A stretch of DNA of 64,000 bases, taken from Pseudovibrio ascidiaceicola (GTDB lineage Bacteria > Pseudomonadota > Alphaproteobacteria > Rhizobiales > Stappiaceae). Shown one piece after another: positions 43,817 to 52,062 of the stretch (position 1 is its first letter; each line of letters opens with the position of its first letter). The stretch spans positions 248,001 to 312,000 of the forward strand of contig NZ_FOSK01000005.1 of the NCBI RefSeq assembly GCF_900114245.1, read 5' to 3'. Position numbers and translations under genes: made by a program. The notes under the pieces are model-generated. The model had not been told where the DNA came from, did no database searches, and was given only the letters and a program-made list of their open reading frames with translations.

Positions 43817-45119
43817 GAGTGTCTTCCTAAGTTGCCTGACGGCTGCAACCTGCATTGCTATTACGCTTCTGGGCATGGGAGGGGAGAGCAGTCTGCTTTC
43901 AATCCTCTCTGGTCTGGCAGGCATCGCAGCGGTGCTCTCTCTGTTTTACGTGCTCAAAGTACGGCGCGTGCTGAAACACGTGACTGAGGTCGCAACCTCT
44001 CAAGCATGCGGTGATTTGGAGGCTCGCACTCTTGTAGGAATGGATCATGGAGAGTTGAAGGACCTTCTTGCGAGTGTGAACTACTCCACCGACAAGACGG
44101 ATTCCTTTATTCGCGAAATGGTGGCGTCCACCCACGCTTTGTCTGCGAACAAGTATTACCGCCGCGTTGTCACGCGCGGACTACAAGGCTCGTTTCTGGT
44201 CTATGCAACTCAGGTGAACGAGGCGATCGCAAAGGTGCAAAACCGGATCTGCGATTTTTCTGGTCAAACTGATGCCTTTGAACAGTTGACCCGAAATGCG
44301 ACAGATCTGCTTTCCAGCTCTGGCCAGAACATGAGCGACAACGCGCAGCAGATGGAACAGTCGGCAGACCTGACCCTTCAACGCGCATCTGCAGTGACTG
44401 TGGCCTCTGAGGAAACATCCGCAAACGTGCAAACAGTATCTGCTGCTGTTGAGGAGCTTTCTGCCTCTGCCGCCGAGATCGGTAATCAGGTGAAGTTTAC
44501 CGCTGATGTTACCAGAACTGCAGTTCAGGAAGTTGAAGCTGGCGAAACCAAGATCAGCAGCTTGAGCGCCGCCGCCGAAACCATCGGCGATGTTGTGGAA
44601 CTCATCAGCTCCATTGCAGAACAGACTCACTTGCTGGCACTCAATGCGACGATTGAAGCTGCGCGGGCAGGGGAAACCGGCAAAGGATTTGCTGTCGTGG
44701 CAGGTGAGGTAAAGGATCTGGCAGGCCAGACCTCTGATGCGATCGGTCAAATCTCTGGCCAGATTGAGGCCATCCAGTCAGCCACCGCGGAAACAGTTGT
44801 CTCGTTTAAGCAGGTTGCAGAATCCATTTCCAAGATTGAGAGCGTCACGGATTCAATTTCGCTCTCCGCAAGACAGCAAGCCGAAGCGACCACTGAGATC
44901 GCCCAGAACATTGCCGAGGCTTATTCTGGTACCCGGCTTGTGGCCAGTAATGTGGCAGATGTTTCGACCTATGCGAATGAAACGGAAAATGCTGCCGAGA
45001 ACGTTATTGGATCTGCGGTTGAGATGAACCAACAGATTGCGTCGCTGTCTTCCGCTGTGACCGAGTACATCTCTGAACTGCGCGAGGGCCCGCTGAGCAA
45101 CAGTGAGATGCGCACTTAA
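43791..45119 (+). CDS. Methyl-accepting chemotaxis protein, partner of the PAS protein
   Basis: This 442-aa receptor has two closely spaced membrane helices (about residues 9-50) with no periplasmic sensor domain, then a short linker/HAMP-like part and the signalling domain, whose tip [35 protein letters not shown] lies at about 275-315. Such receptors lacking an outside domain need a cytoplasmic input, probably the PAS protein encoded just upstream with a 26-bp overlap. The start is ATG 43791 or the adjacent ATG 43794. A 13-bp inverted repeat follows the gene. Confidence 0.92.
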   Translation: MMNLSSLSKSVFLSCLTAATCIAITLLGMGGESSLLSILSGLAGIAAVLSLFYVLKVRRVLKHVTEVATSQACGDLEARTLVGMDHGELKDLLASVNYSTDKTDSFIREMVASTHALSANKYYRRVVTRGLQGSFLVYATQVNEAIAKVQNRICDFSGQTDAFEQLTRNATDLLSSSGQNMSDNAQQMEQSADLTLQRASAVTVASEETSANVQTVSAAVEELSASAAEIGNQVKFTADVTRTAVQEVEAGETKISSLSAAAETIGDVVELISSIAEQTHLLALNATIEAARAGETGKGFAVVAGEVKDLAGQTSDAIGQISGQIEAIQSATAETVVSFKQVAESISKIESVTDSISLSARQQAEATTEIAQNIAEAYSGTRLVASNVADVSTYANETENAAENVIGSAVEMNQQIASLSSAVTEYISELREGPLSNSEMRT

Positions 45120-45129
45120 TACCCCTTTG

Positions 45130-45170
45130 TCCTGAAACACGATATGGGAGACCTAATTCGTGTTTCAGGA
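45130..45170. repeat. Perfect 13-bp inverted repeat after the MCP gene
   Basis: TCCTGAAACACGA and TCGTGTTTCAGGA flank a 15-base spacer, ten bases after the MCP stop and 57 bases before the next start. No T run follows, so it is a weak terminator at best; it could equally be an operator or a transcript-end hairpin. Confidence 0.6.
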
Positions 45171-45227
45171 CGCTCTCAAGGGCTGAGCTTCATACCAAGT
45201 GGCTATCTCAACTTTAAGGATAGCGAC

Positions 45228-46247
45228 ATGAAAACTCTGGTTCTTGGAACTCTCTTGGCAATGACCTGCACGGCTGCTTTGGCAGAGCAGCAGATTGCGG
45301 GATATGACCGCCTCACCGTACCGGCTTCTCATCGCAGCTCTGCTGTTGCGGCATCTGTCTGGTATCCGATCGAAACACCAACCTACCGTAATGTGATTGG
45401 TGACAATGCGGTCTTTAAGGGAACCTCCGCCTATATCGGTGCGGCGATCAAAGACGGCAAGCATCCACTTATTGTGCTCTCGCATGGTTCTGGTGGTAAC
45501 ATGGATGGGCTTTCATGGCTGTCATCAGGATTGGCACTGAAAGGTGCAATGGTCCTTGCAGTCAACCACCCGGGCAGCACCTCTGGCGATTCCTCTCCTC
45601 GCCGGTCCATGCGCTTGAACGAGCGGGCGCAGGATTTGACAGCCGCACTGGATGAGCTTCTGAATGATCCGGCTTTTGCGGTCTATATTGATGAAGACCG
45701 TATCACTTCTCTGGGGTTCTCTTTGGGAGGGGCGACTGCATTGAATTTGGCTGGCTTGCGGTTCGGTGGAGAGCGTTACAACGAGTACTGCAACGGCCTT
45801 GGCAAGGGACAAGCGGACTGTGTCTTTCTCTCCAAGGGTGGCGTTGATTTTGCCAGGATGCCCTCTGGCTTTTCAAAAGGTGCCCGCGACAATCGTGTCT
45901 CAGCGGTTATCGCTGTCGACCCCGGCTTCACATATGGCATTGCTGAGCAGAGCCTCGCGGACGTTTCACAGCCCGTTCTGCTGCTGAACATTGGTGAAGA
46001 GAACCTCTGGAAAGCTGCTGATGTCGGAGAAGAGGGAAGTAACTTGGTGGGGAAGTTGGAAAACGCCTCACACGCTGTCGTCAAACCCGGACACCACTTC
46101 ACATTTCTGGCGGAATGCAAGCCGGAAGGTCCTGCCGTGCTGGCAGCTGAAAAAGATGATCCGGTATGTGATGATCCTGAAGGAACCAATCGAGCACAGA
46201 TACATGCCGATATTCTCGAAGAGATCGCACGCTTTTTGAAGCTGTAA
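45228..46247 (+). CDS. Secreted alpha/beta hydrolase (dienelactone hydrolase/PAF-AH-like)
   Basis: This 339-aa exported hydrolase has a signal peptide (about residues 1-20, ending ALA-EQQ). The mature part has the oxyanion region VLSHGSGGNMDGLSWLSSGLA (about 85-105) and the nucleophile elbow SLGFSLGGATALNL with Ser at about 166. A C-terminal catalytic His is likely at HHFT, about residue 290. It resembles plasma PAF-acetylhydrolase-like bacterial lipases. I start at ATG 45228 because AAGGA is upstream and the signal peptide follows at once. Substrate unknown. Confidence 0.85.
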   Translation: MKTLVLGTLLAMTCTAALAEQQIAGYDRLTVPASHRSSAVAASVWYPIETPTYRNVIGDNAVFKGTSAYIGAAIKDGKHPLIVLSHGSGGNMDGLSWLSSGLALKGAMVLAVNHPGSTSGDSSPRRSMRLNERAQDLTAALDELLNDPAFAVYIDEDRITSLGFSLGGATALNLAGLRFGGERYNEYCNGLGKGQADCVFLSKGGVDFARMPSGFSKGARDNRVSAVIAVDPGFTYGIAEQSLADVSQPVLLLNIGEENLWKAADVGEEGSNLVGKLENASHAVVKPGHHFTFLAECKPEGPAVLAAEKDDPVCDDPEGTNRAQIHADILEEIARFLKL

Positions 46248-46281
46248 ACGGAGAGAGCTGTGAAGCTCCCTCTCTATGCAA

Positions 46282-47901
46282 TCAGAGGAGGCCTTGCTCG
46301 CGCCTGGCCTCTTCCAGTTCCTCCTCATCAGTATAGCCGATGAGAATACCCGCCTGAAGCTCCTTACCTGCGTTCGCCATGATTTGCTCGTCTGTCATCG
46401 TAATACGGGTGTGGTGCTTCCGATACCAGGCAAACAACGCCTCGCTCATACGCTCTCGTTCTGCAGCGAATGAGGGATTAGCGCCAAGGTCATTCAACTC
46501 TTGTGGGTCTTCTTCAAGATCAAAGAGCATGGGGCGGAAACCTTCTGCATGGATGAACTTCCAGCGTTTGTCCATGATCATCGCAAGGCGGCAATCTGCA
46601 ACCGGCAGTCCAAGGTCCATCCGCGCATTGCGCATGGAATAGTCGTATTCACTAATCGCAAACTCACGCCACTGAACAGGCTCGATAGCTTCTAGCAAAG
46701 GTAGGAGTGAGCGGCCTTCCAACACGTTCGGTTTTGGAGTGCCACCACAGAACTCGACAAATGTCGGAGCCAGATCGATTGCTTCGACCAGCTCATCGCT
46801 GACAGTACCTCGAGTGGTATCAGCCTCTGCTCTTGGATCAACAACGATCAGCGGAATTTTGACGGATGGTTCGTGGAAGAGCTCCTTCTCGCCCATCCAA
46901 TGATCCCCCAAGTAATCCCCATGGTCGGAGGTGAACACTATCATGGTGGTGTCTGTCAGGCCCTTTTCGTCGAGAAATGCCATGAGCTTACCGATTTCAT
47001 CGTCGATCTGTTTGATCAGGCCCATGTAAGCAGGAATGACTTTGGCTCGCGTTTCATCATTGGAGAACGCCTTGGAAACGCGCTCACCCATAAAGGCTTC
47101 AAACACAGGATGAGGATTTTGCTTCTCGTCATCTGAGCGAACGACGGGCAGAACATCATCTGCTCCATACATGTCATGGTAGGGGGCAGGGACGATATAG
47201 GGCCAATGAGGTTTGATGAGAGAAAGATGCACACACCATGGCTCATCACCGGCAACGGCAACAAAGTCCTTAAACCGCTGAATCATGTAGGGAGTTTCGG
47301 CATGTTCAGCCTGAACCCGGGCCGGTTTGTCAGCATGTCCCAGCAACCAGCCTGAGAGGATTTCTCCATCATCGCTTTCAGCGGAGTTCGCCCATTGCTC
47401 CCATTGGTTGGGGCCGTGGTATCCTTTGGCTTGGAGGTAACTGTCGTAGTGCGGATTGGGAGAGTAGGGCCCGTCAGGGTGAAGACCGTCATCTCGCTCA
47501 AACACTTCAAACCCGCATTCAGCAACGCGGGCACCAATAAAGCTTTCCGGAGAAATACCGAGGCGGGCCATGCCGTCAGAGTCAGCACGCATATGGGTCT
47601 TACCGACCAACACGTTGCGAACGCCGATGTCTTGCAAATGATCCCCGAGTGTCGGCTCTCCGACACGAAGCGGAATGCCATTCCATGTGCTTCCATGGGA
47701 CCGCACATAACGCCCTGTATAGAAACTCATCCGAGACGGGCCACAAATAGGAGATTGAACATAAGCGCGGTTAAACCGAACGCCCCGTTCCGCAAGCTTG
47801 TCGATATGTGGAGTGTGCAGATGCGGGTGACCGTAACAGCTCAGATAATCAAACCGTAATTGATCACACATGATCCAGAGCACATTGCGCCCGTTAGACA
47901 T
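46282..47901 (-). CDS. Sulfatase-family hydrolase (arylsulfatase or phosphonate monoester hydrolase type)
   Basis: This 539-aa enzyme has the sulfatase/alkaline-phosphatase-like fold. The formylglycine precursor Cys53 lies in SPICGPSRMSFYTGRY, matching the C-x-P-S-R motif. Metal ligands are expected at the N-terminal MCDQLRFDYL and in FTSDHGDYLGDHWMGEK (about residues 312-328). There is no signal peptide, so it is likely cytoplasmic. The MCDQLRFDYLSCYGHP opening recalls phosphonate monoester hydrolases and choline sulfatases; the substrate is unresolved. I chose ATG 47901 with GGGAGG upstream. No sulfatase-maturase gene is adjacent. Confidence 0.88.
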   Translation of the reverse strand: MSNGRNVLWIMCDQLRFDYLSCYGHPHLHTPHIDKLAERGVRFNRAYVQSPICGPSRMSFYTGRYVRSHGSTWNGIPLRVGEPTLGDHLQDIGVRNVLVGKTHMRADSDGMARLGISPESFIGARVAECGFEVFERDDGLHPDGPYSPNPHYDSYLQAKGYHGPNQWEQWANSAESDDGEILSGWLLGHADKPARVQAEHAETPYMIQRFKDFVAVAGDEPWCVHLSLIKPHWPYIVPAPYHDMYGADDVLPVVRSDDEKQNPHPVFEAFMGERVSKAFSNDETRAKVIPAYMGLIKQIDDEIGKLMAFLDEKGLTDTTMIVFTSDHGDYLGDHWMGEKELFHEPSVKIPLIVVDPRAEADTTRGTVSDELVEAIDLAPTFVEFCGGTPKPNVLEGRSLLPLLEAIEPVQWREFAISEYDYSMRNARMDLGLPVADCRLAMIMDKRWKFIHAEGFRPMLFDLEEDPQELNDLGANPSFAAERERMSEALFAWYRKHHTRITMTDEQIMANAGKELQAGILIGYTDEEELEEARREQGLL

Positions 47902-48082
47902 CTCAAACACCTCCCCCGTTTGCTGTGGTCATACTCCCTTATTTGTCGCGGGATTAGCAAGAGGAACCCCGTGTTTTACCTGACCTAAATGGCGTTGAGA
48001 TTTTCAATCATTGCTGAGCAAATTTTGCTGGTTATACTATTGCGTGTTTTTTGATTTAATGATTTTGGGGGAGATTGTTGAA

Positions 48083-48982
48083 ATGTATTTGGCGAAGAAA
48101 TTTATCGCATCAAGTGTTGGGATGCTTGGCTTAATCAACTTGTCTATGATGCAAACCGCAGGTGCTGAAGAACGTGTTGTTTCCATTCCTGTCGATAACC
48201 AGAGTGTGGTCGGTACCTTGGAGACTGCAGCACAAGAAAACGCACCACTCGCAATTTTGCTGCATGGTTTCACCGGAACGCGTGACGAGCTGCCGGTGAA
48301 GGAAACAGAAGAAGGTGTCTTCTCCCGCATGGCACGCTTGCTGGCCGAAAGCGGTGTTTCATCGCTGCGTATTGATTTTCGAGGCTCAGGCGAAAGTGAT
48401 GGAGAGTGGGAGGATACAACATTCTCCGGGCAGATTAAGGATGCCGTCACAACCATTGACTGGATACGTGCCCAAGAGCAATTCAAAGGCACCAAGATTG
48501 CGTTGATTGGATGGAGCCAGGGTGGACTTGTTGCCAGCCATGCAGCTGCTGCACGACCAGATGTCGACACTGTTGTATTGATGGCGCCAGCGACCAATCC
48601 GTTGGTGACTTTTACCGGACTCTTCGGGATGGACTTGGTGAACAAAGCCATGGCTGCTGATCCCGAGACGCCGATCACTGGAAGCTTGCCATGGGGTGTC
48701 GAGACCACACTGAAAGCTAAGTTCTATCAAGAGATGCCTGTCACCAGTCCATTGGCAGCAGTGGCGCACTACGACGGGCCATTACTTGTGATGATGGGTC
48801 TTAAGGATGCCCTGATCACACCACAGCCAGCAATTGGTGAGGCGTGGATGGCTTATCATGATGGTGAAGAAAAACTCATCGTGCTCGATACTGATCATGT
48901 TTGGAGTGCGTTTGAAGGTCCGCAGATGATTGATGAACACGTCGTTCCGGCTATCTTAGAATGGTTTGACGCGCAGCTTTAA
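48083..48982 (+). CDS. Exported alpha/beta hydrolase
   Basis: This 299-aa serine hydrolase starts with a signal peptide (about residues 1-27, ending AGA-EER). LLHGFTGTRDELP (about 55-67) is the oxyanion loop, IGWSQGG (nucleophile Ser, about 137) the elbow, and a DTDHVWSAFEG segment near the end carries the catalytic His. LRIDFRGSGESDGEW is typical of esterases and acyl hydrolases of this kind. GGGGGAG lies upstream of ATG 48083. It is unlinked to its neighbours. Probably a periplasmic esterase. Confidence 0.84.
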   Translation: MYLAKKFIASSVGMLGLINLSMMQTAGAEERVVSIPVDNQSVVGTLETAAQENAPLAILLHGFTGTRDELPVKETEEGVFSRMARLLAESGVSSLRIDFRGSGESDGEWEDTTFSGQIKDAVTTIDWIRAQEQFKGTKIALIGWSQGGLVASHAAAARPDVDTVVLMAPATNPLVTFTGLFGMDLVNKAMAADPETPITGSLPWGVETTLKAKFYQEMPVTSPLAAVAHYDGPLLVMMGLKDALITPQPAIGEAWMAYHDGEEKLIVLDTDHVWSAFEGPQMIDEHVVPAILEWFDAQL

Positions 48983-49141
48983 AGCAGAACTCGGTCAGCC
49001 GCTTACAATAGGCAGCTGACCGCCACTGAAGAACTTTCAGTATAATTTTGCCGGTGTTCCGCTAAGTTTTGCGCTGTAATGCTTCCTTACGCATTGATTT
49101 TCGTGAGCCAGATGACAGCAGACGTGGTCTGGGACGGTTTC

Positions 49142-49603
49142 TTAAGCTTCGACGAAACGTTGCAGGTCGTTGAAGCTGCTGCTCCAACCTTGGTCGTGGT
49201 TTTTGGTCTGCTCGGGGTCGGCGAATACTCTTTGTACCATGGTCATCCGGGTGCCATTCTCGATAGCTTCGAAGGTCACCTCAACGTCAGTCTCGTGCCC
49301 GCGGACGCCGTCATTGGTCCAGCCCCATGTGAAGCAAAGCCGACTGGGACGGTCCAGAACCTTGTAGATGCCCGAAACCGTATAAGCTCCGCCTTCCTTG
49401 GAGGATGTCATGGTGGTTTTCCATTTGCCACCGGTGCGCACATCCATTTCGCATTCCGGGGTGGCCATGCCTTCAGGGCCCCACCACTGCACGAGCATCT
49501 CTGGATTCGTCCAGGCATCAAAGACTTTTTCGGGAGAAGCTTTGAAGTCCCGTGTGATGCGCAGTGTGGTTTCTTCCTGTGTCATGCTATCGGCTACTGT
49601 CAT
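49142..49603 (-). CDS. AHSA1/SRPBCC domain protein
   Basis: This 153-aa START-like (SRPBCC) protein opens LRITRDFKASPEKVFDAWTNPEMLVQWWGPEGM, the hallmark of the AHSA1-type ligand-binding domain. The C-terminal half has MTMVQRVFADPEQTKNHDQGWSSSFNDLQRF. The family often binds hydrophobic ligands in a deep cavity. It overlaps the preceding ArsR-type regulator by 17 bases, a very common ArsR-AHSA1 pairing. AAGGGG precedes the ATG. The ligand is unknown. Confidence 0.88.
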   Translation of the reverse strand: MTVADSMTQEETTLRITRDFKASPEKVFDAWTNPEMLVQWWGPEGMATPECEMDVRTGGKWKTTMTSSKEGGAYTVSGIYKVLDRPSRLCFTWGWTNDGVRGHETDVEVTFEAIENGTRMTMVQRVFADPEQTKNHDQGWSSSFNDLQRFVEA

Positions 49604-49937
49604 TGTCTTCCCCTTGCTGATTGTCGAGTAACGTTTCCAATCGATCGAAACTGGTGTTCCAGAAGGCTCGGTAACGCTCTATCCATTGATGTAGGTCTGC
49701 AAAACGTTCTTTCTTCAATGCACACACCCTCCATTGCTTTTCGATGCGTCGTTCGATGAGGCCAGCGCTTTCGAGCAGCTTAAGATGCCGGGATATGGCC
49801 GGAGCAGACATCTTGAAGGGTTCAGCCAGTTGTCCGACTGGCAAGTCTCCTTCATTGAGAAGTCGCTCAACAATGGCAAACCTCGTCGGGTCGGCCAAAG
49901 CTCCAAAAACTTCCGGAAAGTTGGTTTGTGTATTCAT
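49587..49937 (-). CDS. ArsR/SmtB family transcriptional regulator
   Basis: This 116-aa winged-helix repressor-type protein: FGALADPTRFAIVERLLNEGDLPVGQLAEPFKMSAPAISRHLKLLESAGLIERR (about residues 10-63) is the full DNA-binding region. It lacks the CxCxxC metal site of ArsR and CadC, so it probably does not sense arsenic or cadmium. It is the first gene of a two-gene unit with the AHSA1 protein and likely represses that unit. Confidence 0.9.
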   Translation of the reverse strand: MNTQTNFPEVFGALADPTRFAIVERLLNEGDLPVGQLAEPFKMSAPAISRHLKLLESAGLIERRIEKQWRVCALKKERFADLHQWIERYRAFWNTSFDRLETLLDNQQGEDNDSSR

Positions 49938-50353
49938 TTCACCATCTCTTTAATTAACCTAATTGTTAAATGAAAAATTGCAGTGCGTCAATCTTTGCTC
50001 GTGATTCATTTTTCACGGATTTGCGCGTGGTAGAGAGAGAAAGGGGGCTATGGGAGCTCTTGGCGAAGAAAGTTGCTCACAGGCTGAGTAATTTACAAAT
50101 ATATCTACGCGTCACTCTGGCAATAAATAGTAACAATTAATGCGCAAAAAATAGATCTGCCAAACGCTGTAATTTCTTCAACATTCAGAAGCAGAAACTC
50201 ATAGAAAACCGAGAGGAACTGCGATAGGTGGCAATCTATTCCTTGGTGTTTAGGCATGAGTTTCAGCACCTTCCCTCAAAATCAAATGATGTGTCACCCG
50301 CTGGCCAATTTCCGCGGGCACTACGGCACACTTCCGGAATACGCAGGCCAGTT
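49938..50353. other. Divergent intergenic region upstream of the EamA transporter gene
   Basis: These 416 bp lie between the divergent ArsR and EamA genes. The part next to ArsR is AT-rich (TTAATTAACCTAATTGTTAAATG at 49947-49971) and likely holds its promoter. The rightmost part is an open but unlikely upstream extension of the transporter gene. No other element is visible. Confidence 0.5.
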
Positions 50354-51244
50354 ATGAGTGAGATGGTTTCGCAGGCCCCAGCTCAGGGGAACGTTAAATT
50401 TGGCATCCTCTGGATGGTAGCAGCCATGTTTATGTTCGTGATTGTTGACAGTGTAGGCAAGTATTTGTCTCTGTCATATCCAGTGCTGCAGGTGGTCTGG
50501 GGGCGGATGTTTTTCCATCTGCTGTTCATGCTGGTCTTCTTGGCGCCTCGCGTAAAAACAATGATCGCCCCCAACAACGGGTCAGTGGTTTATCTGCGTG
50601 CAATTCTTGTTTTGGTTATGACAATCGGCTCGGTTGCAGCTGCTCAACTGATCCCCGTCGCAACGCTCCACGCTATTGCGCTGCTCTCTCCTATGATGGT
50701 GACGGCCATGTCTGTTCCAATTCTGGGTGAGCAGGTTGGAATGCGGCGTTGGGCTTCCATCCTCGTGGCGTTCATTGGAGCTCTGTTGATTGTGAAGCCG
50801 GGTGCTGGTGTTCTTGATCTAGGTGCGCTGATCGCTGTGGCAACAATTGTGGTTTATTCTGCAGGTCATATCGTGGCGCGGTACGCGAGCAAGTTTGATA
50901 ATCCGTCCACTGTGCTGTTTCATACTGCTCTGCTGGGGGCTGTGGTCACCTCTCTCTTTACGCCATTTTTCTGGCAGGCGCCTGATTTGGAAGGCTGGGC
51001 TCTGCTGGCGTTGATTGGGGCGGTTTCTGGTTTTGGGCATTACGCCATTGTGAAGGCGTTTTCCTTTGGGGAGGCTTCAACCATCGCGCCCTTCAGTTAC
51101 AGCAGCCTCATTTGGGCGATGCTGATTGGCTTGATGTTCTTTGGCGAGTTTCCTGATGGACTGACACTTGTTGGTGCCGCCGTCATTTTTGGATCGGCCA
51201 TTTATATGTGGCACCGGGAAAAAGTCTTGGGACGAGCTGCATAG
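50354..51244 (+). CDS. EamA-type transporter (DMT superfamily)
   Basis: This 296-aa membrane protein has about ten helices arranged as two EamA repeats (about residues 18-145 and 155-285). LWMVAAMFMFVIVDSVGKYLS opens the first; the SPMMVTAMSVPILGEQVGMRRWASILVAFIGALLIVKPG block and the second-repeat SYSSLIWAMLIGLMFFGEFPDGLTLVGAAVIFGSAIYMWHRE are typical. Members export or import small metabolites or amino acids. The frame is open 42 codons further upstream; ATG 50354 starts just before the first helix. It is followed by the MBL gene 83 bp on. Substrate unknown. Confidence 0.87.
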   Translation: MSEMVSQAPAQGNVKFGILWMVAAMFMFVIVDSVGKYLSLSYPVLQVVWGRMFFHLLFMLVFLAPRVKTMIAPNNGSVVYLRAILVLVMTIGSVAAAQLIPVATLHAIALLSPMMVTAMSVPILGEQVGMRRWASILVAFIGALLIVKPGAGVLDLGALIAVATIVVYSAGHIVARYASKFDNPSTVLFHTALLGAVVTSLFTPFFWQAPDLEGWALLALIGAVSGFGHYAIVKAFSFGEASTIAPFSYSSLIWAMLIGLMFFGEFPDGLTLVGAAVIFGSAIYMWHREKVLGRAA

Positions 51245-51327
51245 ATCAACCATCAGCTTCTGCATAATGCTTTGATTGTTAAAACTCTCTGCTTTAAAAC
51301 TGGGGGATCACTGCGAGGGGGAACATT

Positions 51328-52062
51328 ATGCATGTGAAAATGCTTGGTTGTGGCGATGCGTACGATCCGCAAAAAACGAACTCATCTTTGCTGATCTCAG
51401 AAGGTGAGTTCAAGCTGCTCATCGATTGCGGTCCAACTGTGCCCCAGGCATTGTTTGCAAATGGTATGACGGCTGAAGACATCAGCTGCATTTACATCTC
51501 GCATTGCCATCCTGACCATTGCCTTGGTTTAACAACGCTGCTCAATTACATGAAGTCGTTCAAGCGTTCGAAGCCGTTGACCATCTTTCGTCAGGCCTCT
51601 CAGCATCAGGCTTTGTATCGCCTCATGGAATTTGCATACTGGCCGGAAAGAGACCTCGGCTTTGACCTTCACTGGCAAGATTCTGAGGATTTAGCAGTGG
51701 TTGGCCCATGGAATGCAAATACCACCGCAAGCAATCACTCAGTGCCAAACCGCAGCCTGCAGCTGAAGGGGGAAGCTGTAACGCTGTTTTACTCAGGCGA
51801 TGGCCTGTTGTCTCCAGAAGGTGAACAACTTGCTGCGCAGGCAGATCTCGCCTTTATCGAGTGCGAGTACATGACTGCTGCAAACGGGCATGGGTCTTGG
51901 GCAGATGTAAAAGACTTGCCGCGAAAAGCAGGCAGTCGCTGGGTGCTGTACCACATTGATGATGCGTCCAGGCCTGCTGTAGCTGAAGCCATCAAGGATT
52001 ACTCGGAGTTTTCTCTGGGTGAAGATGGTCGTGAGTTCGAGCTCTCGAAGCTGAAGGCTTAG
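51328..52062 (+). CDS. Metallo-beta-lactamase fold hydrolase
   Basis: This 244-aa protein has the MBL zinc motif: YISHCHPDHCLGLTTLL (HxHxDH, about residues 56-72), followed by a later His and the YSGDG Asp. LLIDCGPTVPQALFANG is the typical N-terminal strand. Members hydrolyse lactones, phosphodiesters, thioesters or RNA; this one resembles the RNase Z/phosphodiesterase side in its short length, but that is not certain. GAGGGGG precedes the ATG. Its stop overlaps the stop of the convergent GGDEF-EAL gene. Confidence 0.82.
   Translation: MHVKMLGCGDAYDPQKTNSSLLISEGEFKLLIDCGPTVPQALFANGMTAEDISCIYISHCHPDHCLGLTTLLNYMKSFKRSKPLTIFRQASQHQALYRLMEFAYWPERDLGFDLHWQDSEDLAVVGPWNANTTASNHSVPNRSLQLKGEAVTLFYSGDGLLSPEGEQLAAQADLAFIECEYMTAANGHGSWADVKDLPRKAGSRWVLYHIDDASRPAVAEAIKDYSEFSLGEDGREFELSKLKA

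Noticed and set aside
48992-49022. Hairpin CGGTCAGC/GCTGACCG between convergent genes
   Set aside because: It is a plausible convergent terminator but has a 15-base loop and no T run, so I did not list it.
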